Shown here in pieces: positions 45,407-56,600 of a stretch of 64,000 bases of DNA. The DNA comes from Amoebidium appalachense (Eukaryota; Ichthyosporea), in the NCBI GenBank assembly GCA_963693365.1, contig CAVNZM010000009.1:4216001-4280000 (forward strand), in the 5' to 3' direction. How positions within the stretch are numbered: position 1 is the stretch's first letter; every line of letters starts with the position of its first letter. The position numbers were made by a program, and so were the translations under genes. The notes below the pieces were generated by a model, which was not told the origin of the DNA, did no database searches, and was given only the letters and a program-made list of their open reading frames with translations.

Positions 45407-47068
45407 TGTGTGTGATTTCAAAGAAGTCGAAAGCGCCAGTGACACCCATGTTGAAAAAAAGACAAGCAAGCACGCTAAGAAGGACAGCAAGAAGTAACAG
45501 AAACCCTTTCATGCCGAAAAAATGGTCAAGAACAAAGAAGTGGAGGACACGTAACTATAGTCTGATAGTTGTGACTAAGGGCACTAAGGGTAGCGCTAAG
45601 GGCACCAAGCTGATGCACGCGCGCGCGCGAGCCGAAATCTATTTTTATCTTTTTCCTAATCAGGCGCGGCGAATAGTGATTGGCTAAATCCCAATCCGGT
45701 TTGCAATTTTTTCTCCATTTAAGCCTGTACGCACGTTGTTTTCTCCATTTCTCTTCCCCCTTCCCGCAGGTCCGCAGGTCCTTTCCGGCAGGTCGCCTGG
45801 TCGCAGTTCCCTTCCCGCAGCGCCTGGTCACAGATCCCCTCCGCAGATCGCGCAGCAACCGTGCTGATTGTTTTGGACCATGCTGCATGCTGCAGCTTCT
45901 TCTTGAAGGTTAGTTTTGTGTTGCCTGCTTTTGTGCATATGGCGTTTGTCTGTCTGGTCTGTGTCTGTGTCTGTGTGTGTGTGTGTGAATGTGTGTGTGC
46001 GTGCGTGCGTGCGTGTGCGTGTGTCTGCTGGCTGCAGATGCACGTTGCCTTTCACGTTCATGAACCAGCGACTGTGGGCACTACTTTTGCTGTTAGCACT
46101 ATAGCTATCATCCCCTCCACCGATCGTTCAAGCTATTTTCTGCTTCTCTAGACTTCATAAGTTCTGGTCCGGGTTTCCGTCCTTACTATGTTTGAGGTTG
46201 GTTCTGTCGACTCTTTTTTTGCAACTCTCAGTCAGCCCCCTCAGTCCCCCCCCCCCCCCCCCCTCCCCCCACTTCTCGCAAGTAGGATGAGCTAATTCTT
46301 AGCTCGAGTTCCTTTACAGGTTTTGGCAAGGTTGGCCCATGAAGTCATCAGCAGCTATAAGGCTACGTTATCATCTAGAGGTGGGTACCGGCTCTTTGTC
46401 CTATGGCTGCTGTTGTTTCCGTTTTTCGTTTCATAGGTGGGTACCGGCTCTTTGTCCTGTTAAGGTAAATAAAGTATGGAGGCAAGACCCTGTGGGTCTG
46501 GGGCTCTTTGTCCTATGGCTGCTGTTGTTTCCGTGTTTCGTTTCTGTGTTGCTCTTATAGCACATGAATGATCATGTGCATGTTTAGCACCCATAGGTGG
46601 GTACCGGCTCTTTGTCCTGTTAATTACTCTGCCGCCATTTGGTATGGTATGGTTTGGTGTAAGAGTGCCCCCCTTATATTGTCATGTTAAGCGTCCTTTT
46701 TTTTTTTTTTTGGGCCTCATACACATACACACACACCTTGTTACTCTTCTGTCAAGGGATTAGCATGTGTTTAGTTTAATAATGTTGGGAGCTTCTTAGA
46801 AACCCGCATAATAGTTTGCTTGTTTTGAGTTTTGTTTATGTTCGTTGCTGCTCTTTTATACTCCTCCCCCCCCCCCCCCCTCCCCCTCCCGGCTGGGGGG
46901 GAGGAAGGAGATGAGGGTGGGGAGGATGAGGATGAGGACTAGTGGGATGATAGAACCCTCCCCCCCCCCCACCACCCTCTTTTTTTTTTCTTTTTTTGAT
47001 ATGTTTTGGTGTCTAGTGCAGTCTGGAGCAGACTCCGGAGTCGAGACATAGAAATTTGTTGTATTGCA
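44681..47068. other. Inner right part of element C, no confirmed gene
   Basis: A diverged satellite unit decays into poly-G (44799-44828, 44951-44980, 45138-45160), then (GT)n/(GC)n 45215-45412. A Lys-rich open segment (45420-45560) and a short spliced-looking segment (45881-46151) exist but lack support. GGTGGGTACCGGCTCTTTG with its continuation occurs three times (46381, 46436, 46597), a local direct repeat. Confidence 0.5.
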
Positions 47069-47209
47069 GTCTCGCTCCTGTGGAACGAGACTTAAAAATT
47101 TGTAACAAGTTGTGAGAAAAAACAAACTGTCAGGCATGGTCTCTGCTCCAGTGGAGCGAGACAAAAAAGTACATATGGTATCCGTCTCTGCTCCTGTGGA
47201 GCGAGACGC
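47069..47209. repeat. Three related hairpins near the end of element C
   Basis: GTCTCGCTCC...GGAACGAGAC (47071-47093), GTCTCTGCTCC...GGAGCGAGAC (47139-47161) and GTCTCTGCTCC...GGAGCGAGAC (47185-47207) are imperfect inverted repeats of one sequence. Stems are about 10 bases with very short loops, spaced 46-68 bases apart. Confidence 0.75.
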
Positions 47210-48112
47210 AAAGAAACATCTTTATGCGCTCTTCTTACCGTCTGATGTCATATTGTATGTGTCCTTACAGTGATTTTATGACGTATGATGTATGATTTCA
47301 TTATCATACATTGAACATGCCATTATGCATGTAAGGATGGGTTTATGACGCACCAAAAAGCACATTTGTTTTATGCAAGTGTACGTTACGACGTCAAATG
47401 TATTAATATGCGTCATCTACATTATATGTCGTAATGTCCTCCTATGCATCTGTTTACAGCATCGTAATGTAATCTGTAGTAGGATGCAAATCACATCTTA
47501 TGATAGGTCACGGGTTAGCACAAACCCACCCATGGTATATCCAATGGTTGTGTTTCGGATGTCGGAAAGGGCGTCTGAACGATTGGATTTCGATCTATTT
47601 TTATAATCAACTGGATGGTTTTGCAGTGCTCCATTGCATTGCTTTACAACAAACGATAGACATACATGTGATAGTCATACGTATTTGATCAAGAGGGTAT
47701 TAATACCATACATTCGATGCGTTTACAGTGCTCCGTTATATGGCTTTACATCAAACCATAGACAATCATAAGATCGTCCACAGGGTGGCGTTCTGATCCT
47801 CCCGTAGACGGTGTTACGACTGTCTGAATGCCCCCTGGCCGCCGTCATATACCCACCGACTGGACGTCGTATGTTGGATCTATTGCACGTCGGTTAGATG
47901 GCTACATTGCACACCCATTGGATATGCACTCGCGGGGTTCTATGTACATCCATGGGTGCATCGGGTATCGGATCGAGCATATTACGACACATCCATTGGA
48001 CGTCGGGGAGCAATGATATGTATTTGGGGTTAGTTTTGGAGGTGTTGAGGGGTTTCCGATGTCGTCGGGTAGTTTACGACAGCTTTTGGATGCCGCAACA
48101 AGATTGCTGATG
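47210..48112 (-). repeat. Right subterminal region of element C
   Basis: The region is rich in short palindromic words (TTATGACGTA, TCATACAT, CGTCGG). It shares ATCGGAAACCCCT and GTAAACTAC, in inverted orientation, with the left end at 38218-38270. It ends CAACAAGATTGCTGATG at 48112. Confidence 0.75.
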
Positions 48113-49134
48113 TAGGATACACGGGTACAGGGACACGGAGCTCGGGAGCACGGGCCACTAGGGCTGAGTACAAATTTTTGCAGGCCACCTACGGCGCCCG
48201 CGCGCGCCACAGAATACATGTCCCTACACAAAGACGTTATTCTGGCCACTGCACATATTATTAATTTTACTCCCCACCCATCCCACGAGCCCCCCCCCTT
48301 ACACTCACCTAGCACCCCCCCCCCCCCCCCCCCCTTCTAACTCTGTGTCCACCCGCATCCCCGCGTGCTAGGGCATCCCCTGCACATGGCCCCGCTGTTC
48401 TGCCTGCAACCTCCCTCGGGCCCAGCTGCCCGCACACACAGATAGAACATAGGGGCTAGGTGCTAGGATACACGGGTACAGGGACACGGAGCTCGGGAGC
48501 ACGGGCCACTAGGGCTGAGTACAAATTTTTGCAGGCCACCTACGGCGCCCGCGCGCGCCACAGAATACATGTCCCTACACAAAGACGTTATTCTGGCCAC
48601 TGCACATAATTTTACTCCCCACCCATCCCACGAGCCCCCCCCCCCCCTTACACTCACCTAGCACTCCATCCCCCCCCCCCCCCCCCTTCTAACTCTGTGT
48701 CCGCCCGCATCCCCGCGTGCTCGGGCATCCCCTGCACATGGCCCCGCTGTTCTGCCTGCAACCTCCCTCGGGCCCACCTGCCCGCACACACAAGATAGAA
48801 CATAGGGGCTAGGAGCTAGGATACACGGGTACAGGGACACGGAGCTCGGGAACACGGGCCACTAGGGCTGAGTACAAATTTTTGCAGGCCACCTACGGCA
48901 CCCGCGCGCGCCACAGAATACATGTCCCTACACAAAGACGTTATTCTGGCCACTGCACATAATTTTACTCCCCACCCATCCCACGAGCCTCCCCCCCCCC
49001 CCCTTACACTCACCTAGCACTCCCTCCCCCCCCCCCCCTTCTAACTCTGTGTCCGCCCGCATCCCTGCGTGCTCGGGCATCCCCTGCACATGGCCCCGCT
49101 GCCCTGCCTGCAACCTCTCTCGGGCCCAGCTGCC
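48113..49134 (+). repeat. 351-bp tandem triplication inside the Ngaro element
   Basis: Unit 1 is split (start at about 31384, continuing at 38173-38196 and 48115-48432). Unit 2 is 48433-48783 and unit 3 is 48784-49134. Units carry AGATAGAACATAGGGGCTAG, a GCGCGCGCC run, poly-C and CATCCCCTGCACATGG. They differ at a few bases only. Because copia and transposon C both lie in unit 1, units 2 and 3 serve as uninterrupted controls for both insertion sites. Confidence 0.85.
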
Positions 49135-49159
49135 CTACTCTAAACCCCCCGGGGCCCTG

Positions 49160-49199
<40 letters not shown>

Positions 49200-49200
<1 letters not shown>

Positions 49201-49480
49201 CGGCTGCCGGGGTCTCCCCGAGGGTGCCCCACCCTTGCTAACCACACCTTCCCCCGAGGCTCAGACCCGGAGGCCCAGCCCCCCCTCGGCCACCAGCGCG
49301 GCCACCCTCTTCCCGGACCAATTCCTTGCTGAGTTTCCGGTCCTCCGTTCCTCCCCCATCGGCGCCGTTCCTACAAAAACAAGCCCGGGACCCCAGCTCA
49401 TTCTCGACGCAGGCCCCGGCTGCTACATGGCAGTGGCAGACGTGCAGGCTGCCTTCCGGCACATGCCCTCTCCCTTCCCC
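49200..49480 (+). pseudogene. Ngaro reverse transcriptase remnant
   Basis: A short stretch reads SSPIGAVPTKTSPGPQLILD and then MAVADVQAAFRHMPS, matching the fingers/first catalytic region of DIRS-type reverse transcriptases (D in DVQAAFR). A poly-C run at 49491-49520 follows. The YxDD palm and RNase H are absent, so roughly 500 residues are lost. Confidence 0.6.
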
Positions 49481-49487
49481 TGGGCTC

Positions 49488-49521
<34 letters not shown>

Positions 49522-49569
49522 ATCTTCCCTTCCGGAGCAACGCTGGCAGATTGGCCCCCCCACTTTGCT

Positions 49570-50581
49570 CCGGCCGTGCTGCTTCGAGCCACCACTACCC
49601 TGCAGGAGTGCCAGGCCCTGAGTCTCAACCTCGACTCTCGGGCCTTCTACTCCCGGGTGCAGAAAGTGTTCATCGATTTTTGTGGCATCTCGGCTGCCAT
49701 CCTCCTCCGGGTCCTACCTCCCGGCCTCCCCACACACTGTGCAGCTCTTTCTTGCCTGGTGTGCCCAACAAGGGGTACAGGCCTCTTCCTTGGCCGGCTA
49801 CAATTCGGCTATCACCAGACTCCACCTCGACATGGGACTTCCGGCTCCCTACCCCCACAACAAGTCTCTCGCCTGGTTCCTACAAGGGGTGGGCAGATGG
49901 CAGCTTTTCTCACAACATCCGACCCCGATCATCTCCCAGAGAACCCCTCCTGCCCTCCCACCTCGGCCTACTCCATGGCCAGTGCCCCACCCAGGCCTCC
50001 TCAGCCAATCGCCGGCTTTGGACGGCCCTCATCGTCGGTTTTTTGTGGTCTCCTCCGTTCGTGGGAATTTACCTCCAAGACCCTGACTTCCTTCGACCCG
50101 TCCCGTCACGTGAAATGGAAGGACGTGGCCTTCAGCTACACCCCCACCAGTACTTTGTCCCATGCCACCCTCCACCTGCCAACCTCCAAGATGGATGTAC
50201 AGCCCTAAGTGTCAACGTCACTCTAGCTGCCCTGCCTCTCACCCACTTCTCCCCAGCCCATCTCCTCCGGCAGTTCCTGGATACGACATCCGGTCAACCT
50301 GACGACCCCCTGTTCAGTCTCGGTGGCATTCCCTACACCAAGGGTGTTTTCTCTGACGACTTCCGTGCCCTCCTCTCCCGGGCGGGTCTCTCACCCTCCC
50401 GGTTTGCCGGCCACAGCCTCCGAATAGGGGGGGCCACAGCCCTGGCTGAGGCCGGAGTCGATGACTCCCGGATCAAACAACTCGGCAGATGGTCCTCCGA
50501 CTGTTTCCTGATCTATACTCGACTTCGCCCGGCCTCCATTGCTGCCACTACCACACGTGTATTCGCCTCTATTCTTAAGTG
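49570..50581 (+). pseudogene. Ngaro tyrosine recombinase, frame-broken
   Basis: The core-binding part (SPHTVQLFLAWCAQQGVQA, LAGYNSAITRLHLDMGLP), the LLRSWEFTSKTLTSFDPSRH region and the catalytic part are in three different frames. The catalytic part is best preserved: HSLRIGGATALAEAGVDDS, IKQLGRWSSDCFLIYTR gives the H-x-x-R and terminal Tyr of the tyrosine recombinase family. In DIRS/Ngaro elements this enzyme replaces the integrase and inserts circular DNA without a target duplication. The TGA is at 50579-50581. Frame breaks near 49850-49900 and 50195-50215 inactivate it. Confidence 0.8.
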
Positions 50582-50610
50582 AAACCTTTGGAGCAAGCAT
50601 ACTGCTCTCG

Positions 50611-50698
50611 TGCCGTGGTTTACAACCATTGCAGGTTCACTTTCGTCCAAGGGGATGTCCCCCTAGAGGCAACACACGTCCCGGAGTAGTTTTCATAG
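50611..50698 (+). repeat. Ngaro repeat B1
   Basis: 88 bases starting TGCCGTGGTTTACAACC and ending GTTTTCATAG, matched by B2 at 51179-51266. Confidence 0.9.
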
Positions 50699-50699
50699 A

Positions 50700-51049
50700 G
50701 GTTTTATTTGTGGAATTTATTGACATAAATATTTTTCTGGGTAAACACGTAGGATGGGTGTTCGATATTGACATAACCATGTAGGCTTCGTTTCGTGTTT
50801 TAGCAGTTCGCGATTGGCCGCTCGCACACGGGCACCTATTAGCTAATCAAAACATCAGATTCCACATATCGCTAGACCGATTTTGATTGGTTCGATTCAG
50901 ATTCACATATCACTGGAACGATTTTCAATTGGCTCAGGTCGGTAGGCTTAGGTATATAAGCAAGACAGTTTTCAGCAGATCAGCAAGCTACAAACACATC
51001 TTCTGTGTTGAGCACCTACAGCCCTTACGGCTATACATTTTCTTTTCAC
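50700..51049 (+). repeat. Ngaro repeat A2
   Basis: 350 bases matching A1 after removal of the TRIM. Includes the conserved TATATAA at about 50953. Confidence 0.9.
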
Positions 51050-51178
51050 CCACCCACCTACACCCACACTCACCCCCATTGATCCACACATGCGTGCTGT
51101 TTTTTCACGGGGCGAAGACTTCCCCCGTTTTTTTGGGCACAAGGACCTCAGGGATCAATAAATTGATGACTGGGGGCT

Positions 51179-51266
51179 TGCCGTGGTTTACAACCATTGC
51201 AGGTTCACTTTCGTCCAAGGGGATGTCCCCCTAGAGGCAACACACGTCCCGGAGTAGTTTTCATAG
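51179..51266 (+). repeat. Ngaro repeat B2, right terminus
   Basis: Second copy of the 88-base B repeat. It ends directly against ACACCCCAAAAAACAAAGG of the interrupted compound microsatellite. Confidence 0.9.
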
Positions 51267-51600
<334 letters not shown>

Positions 51601-51622
51601 GGTAACATTAAAAAAAAATTAC

Positions 51623-52436
<814 letters not shown>

Positions 52437-52439
52437 CTG

Positions 52440-52764
52440 CGGGGGGGGGGGGGGGGGAGGGGAGGGGGGGGGGGGGGTTGGAGCCCCAGGGGGGGGGGGG
52501 GGTAAGGGGGTTGGTGTCAACCGTGGCACTGGATATCCATTTGAGCATACCCTATACGGGTAATTGTTCCCAAAACCATATGCATTGTGGCTCTAATTGT
52601 ACATTAGGATGATTGATATCCTTTGTATATCCTGTTGGTTATGTAGTGTATGGACGTTGGACATGTAAGGATATTAATATAGATATCACACGTGATCACC
52701 ATTGGCCATCGAATCTATGTCCATTGGATTATGTGTTCCTGCAGCTGGCAATGTGTGTGCCTCT

Positions 52765-52852
<88 letters not shown>
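52440..52852. repeat. Intron segment of element B: poly-G, unique block, (GT)n
   Basis: Poly-G runs (52440-52477, 52491-52502) and a unique block 52505-52765 that is the inverted copy of 978-1225 in element A, then (GT)n 52768-52850. The copia solo LTR begins at 52853. Confidence 0.8.
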
Positions 52853-52855
<3 letters not shown>

Positions 52856-52966
52856 TGTAATACGTAGTATCTACATATGGTAAGATCTTCTCAGTTTGTG
52901 TTATGTTTCAGTTCATATGCTTAGTGTATATGCCACACTCCTATTATGTAAAATGAAGCATCGATC

Positions 52967-53606
52967 TGAAAACCAGGGTGTGTATACACTAATACTATGC
53001 CCTAGTTAACATAGGCAGGCTAGGAGAAGCACGTAAGTATAGAGACAAGAAAGCGGGTGCTACAGCTAGTCTGACACCGCACGACTAGTGTAACGTTTAC
53101 TCGGACACACAGCCCCGCCCAAGTGACCCAAGTCTGGAATGTACCAGCCTTTTATAGTCCCTTGGTTTCCGCCGGTCCGGAGAGCACTGCTCGCATACTT
53201 TTGTAAGGCGACAGCCAATAGGCATGTGGCCCTACTTAAAATAAAGTACATGACATATACATGAGTACATGAGCTTCTCCTGGGTGATCATAATCTAGCT
53301 TCAAGTTATACTACAGTGCTACATGTGTATGTCTAGTGCCCAATAAAGTGTCTACGGCACACAGTGTGTGCCGTACACCTAAGATACATGCTGGCAAAGT
53401 GTTCACGTTCTTTGCATCGCTCCTAACTGCATACTTAAGGTGCAGAGCAACTGCCCTAATAAGGAATACAGCTAAAAGTGATGCAGCCGATTGGTAGCTG
53501 CTTCCGAGGCTCTATTCCAGCCTCTGGCGAGAAGACACAAAGGCACGTAGACTGGTTGTGGGGGAACAGCACGGTGTGCACGTGAATGTACACAACCATG
53601 TCTACA
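52967..53606 (-). repeat. Gypsy 3' LTR
   Basis: 640 bases, nearly identical to 62134-62773. On the minus strand a purine tract AGGGAGGGGGGGG (53607-53619) immediately precedes it, the likely polypurine tract. Confidence 0.95.
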
Positions 53607-53675
53607 CCCCCCCCTCCCTAGGGGCAACGAAGGGCAACTGCACCGAGTGCCCACATGCCCTGCCCTTAAGGGGGA

Positions 53676-56600
53676 TCAACCTTTACGTCTGCGTTTGCGC
53701 ACATGCTGTTGGGTGTCCTTGCGCTGATTTTTGATTGGCTCCTCACTGGGGGGCCGAATCACTTGCTGCAAATAATCAGCTAAGGCACCCGAGGCCGACT
53801 CAGACAAGTTTGCATGTGACTCCCACGAATCATCGGTGGCCTTAAACCCCTTCCAGCGAACTTTGTAGAGGGCGCGACCATTTTCCCATTTATGGTCAAT
53901 AATCTTGGCCACTTCCGCGGTCACAGCGTCACCTGCCACACGGGACTCAGGTAGTGGGGTAGGAGGTCCATCCGTGCGGGGTACATAGGGTTTAATGAAA
54001 CGAGCGTGCGAACGCTCCACATCCTGTGTCCCCACCCGCTGAATATCGTAGGTAAGTGGCGCGACTTTGCGCAAAACCCGGTAGGGCCCCACCCACTTGT
54101 CCCGTAGGCTAGCAGCCTCATACAGCTGGTTACCATCACCATCAACCACCTTCTTGTTGTTAAGGGTGTTGTCGAGCTTGAGCACCAAATCTGCCAAATC
54201 GGGAACAGGCCGCGCCTTCTGATTGGCTGATTTGCGGTGCCGATCTTGCTCGGTAACCATACGTGCACGAACCACATCGCGCGCATAGGTCAATCGCTCC
54301 CAGAGTGCATACCGATGCTCCTTAGTGGCGCCGCTGTACTCGGGGCCCAGTTTCTCCAGAAAGGGGTCACGGGGGTCCCGGCCATACAAAAGGAAGAAAG
54401 GACTGTCGCCCAGTGCGGAGTGCATATCCGTGTGGTAGGCAAACAGTACCTGGGGCAAAAACGTGTCCCACTCCGTTAACTTATCTGTAGCCACTTGCGC
54501 AAGAATACTCTTAAGGGTGCGATTGAACCGTTCAACCAGCCCATTTGTCTGGGGGGAGTAGGGTGACGCGAGGATCTGGCGACTGGTTAGGAGGGTTAAC
54601 ACATCCTTAACCAGCTGCGCAGAAATATTCGACCCATTATCCGACAGCACAAACTCGGGTGGTCCGTGTCGCGCGAAAACATAGTCGTGGAAAGTATTAG
54701 CGATATCCTCTGCGGTGGGTGGATGATCGAACAGCACCAACTCAGCCCACCGTGTGAACATGTCTATGAACACAAGGATATACTGCTTCCCGCTCTTCGC
54801 TGGTGGCAAGACGGTCACATCCATGGCCACATACTGAAAGGGGTACTGCGGTGCGAAACCGCGCTGCACGGGCAAGCGGCCCTGCAAGCGTGGCGTTTTG
54901 CGCCGCTGGCACCTATCGCACGAATTCACATACCGCACGGCCTGATGCCACATCCCCGGCCACCAAAACGAAGACCAAATGCGATGAAACGTGCGCTGGG
55001 CATCAAGATGCCCGGCTGTGGGGGCATCGTGGCAAGCCGCAAGAATCTGTGCCCTTAAAGACTCGGGGACCCAGACCTGGGGCAGCAGCGTAGGGCGACG
55101 AGTCGCACGCTGCTCCGGTGTCCACACATACACCACCCCCTTATAAACCGTGCATCTGCTTGCCTCTAAAGCAACACTTCCATCCACCTGTGCCGGCGCG
55201 GTGGGGTTGCTGAGGTAATCACGAATACTGCACAAAAACGGATCTGCATTTTGCGCCGCCTTAATTTCCTCCACAGTAGGCATACCCGGCAACTGTGGGA
55301 TAGTAAGCGCGCGTAACTCGCGGGAAGTATTCACCTTCAACCCATGGGTATGATCACGTGCAGCATCAGAGATATGCTCAGCCAGAGGGGGGGTGGGGGT
55401 GGGGTCTGCAGTGGCATGCGCACCCTCCCCCGGTCCACCCTTAACCCCTGACGTGCGCTTGCGCTTCTGCGTGCGCGCCGCTGACGCGGGTTTGTGGGTG
55501 GGTGCATCAGCACCACCGTCCGCACGTGCCCGCCCACGCGTCACCACAAGCGCAGGAAACACAACGGTGTCTGGCACAAAATCACTGTGGTCATCTCCGT
55601 GCACACACCCAATCAGCGAAGGAAAAGTCAGATCCGGATCATCTTCGCTGGGCACCAAATTCGCGCTGGAAGGCCGTGAAATGCCGTCTGCATTGCTGTG
55701 GTCCTTCCCAGCACGATGGTGGATGTCATAGGTGTATGCAGACAGGGCCATCTGCCAGCCAGCAACAATGGGCTCGGGGGCATCCCCATTACCATATATG
55801 GAAGTCAGCGAAGAATGGTCTGTGCGCAAAATAAATGGCTTCCCGTAGGTATACTGATGAAAGGCTTTGCACACAGCCCAATAGATGCCCAAACCCTCTC
55901 TCTTGGTGGCGGAATAATTGCGCTCGCTCTTACTGAGCGTGCGGGAGGCATAAGCAACGGGGTGCTCCTGCCCGTCATCTCCCACCTGCGACAGCACCGC
56001 ACCAAGCGCCACATTGCTAGCATCGGAGTCCACAATGAAAGGCTTGTCGAAGTTTGGATGAGCCAACACGGGGGCATGTGTGAGAGCATGCTTTAGGGCA
56101 TCAAATGCACGTTGCTGCTCCTCACCCCACACAAAATAGGCATTTTTGCGCGTATTCGCACGTGTGCGCGAATTATTCGCTGGAATATTCGCATGAATAT
56201 TCTCGCCCGGTGCGCTCACCACAACCTCTGATTCGGCTTGCCCAATAACCTCTGTGCTTTCATCTGCTGCAGCAGTACGGGCTTGCCTAGCCTTCTCCTT
56301 GGCCGTGCCATTCCGCTTCCGTCGCGCACTAGATGTGGGGGGCTCATTCCCGTGAATCTTTTTGCGCAACTGCTTATCCTGTGGGCTATCACCCAACATG
56401 CGCGTTAGCGGCTCGGCCAGGTCACTCATATTCGGAACAAACCTTCTGTAATACGAAAACAGACCCAAATCACTCCTTAATTTGGACACAGAAGTGGGTG
56501 CCTGCTTATCGCGTATCACAGCGATTTTCCCGTCATCAACCTTAATACCATCTCTGCCCACACGATGGCCTAAATACGCCACCTCTGTCCGGAAAAAATG

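Larger units (their letters stand above)
38197..48112. mobile_element. Plavaka-type transposon C with 2-bp target duplication
   Basis: The ends are CATCAGCAATCTT and its inverse CAAGATTGCTGATG. The flanks GGAGCTA and TAGGATA rejoin to GGAGCTAGGATACACGG, which is exactly what the uninterrupted third unit of the host repeat shows near 48809. The duplicated bases are TA (38195-38196 and 48113-48114). The 9916-bp body has subterminal palindromic repeats, one exon-like transposase fragment, a satellite array and microsatellites, but no complete gene. It is therefore non-autonomous. Confidence 0.9.
28179..51266 (+). mobile_element. PAT/Ngaro-type (DIRS-like) retrotransposon, host to three insertions
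   Basis: The split direct repeat layout is A1 (28179-29990), coding part, B1 (50611-50698), A2 (50700-51049), B2 (51179-51266). This is the diagnostic architecture of PAT/Ngaro elements. A gag-like zinc-binding segment (about 30770-31363), a reverse transcriptase remnant and a tyrosine recombinase are present. Removing a TRIM (28347-29804), a copia element (31393-38167), transposon C (38197-48112) and their target duplications leaves about 4.9 kb, close to a normal family length. The flanks rejoin as one compound microsatellite unit. Coding frames are broken, and the reverse transcriptase palm is missing. Confidence 0.85.

Noticed and set aside
45420-46151. Lys-rich and short spliced-looking segments as a gene in element C
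   Set aside because: Frames are short, interrupted and without a recognisable family or consistent splice phase.
47902-49113. Minus-strand frames in the 351-bp tandem units
   Set aside because: They run antisense to the Ngaro coding direction and consist of G-run translations; repetition reflects the tandem units.
53066-53251. 61-codon frame present in both gypsy LTRs
   Set aside because: Its duplication follows from LTR identity; no coding function is expected in an LTR.
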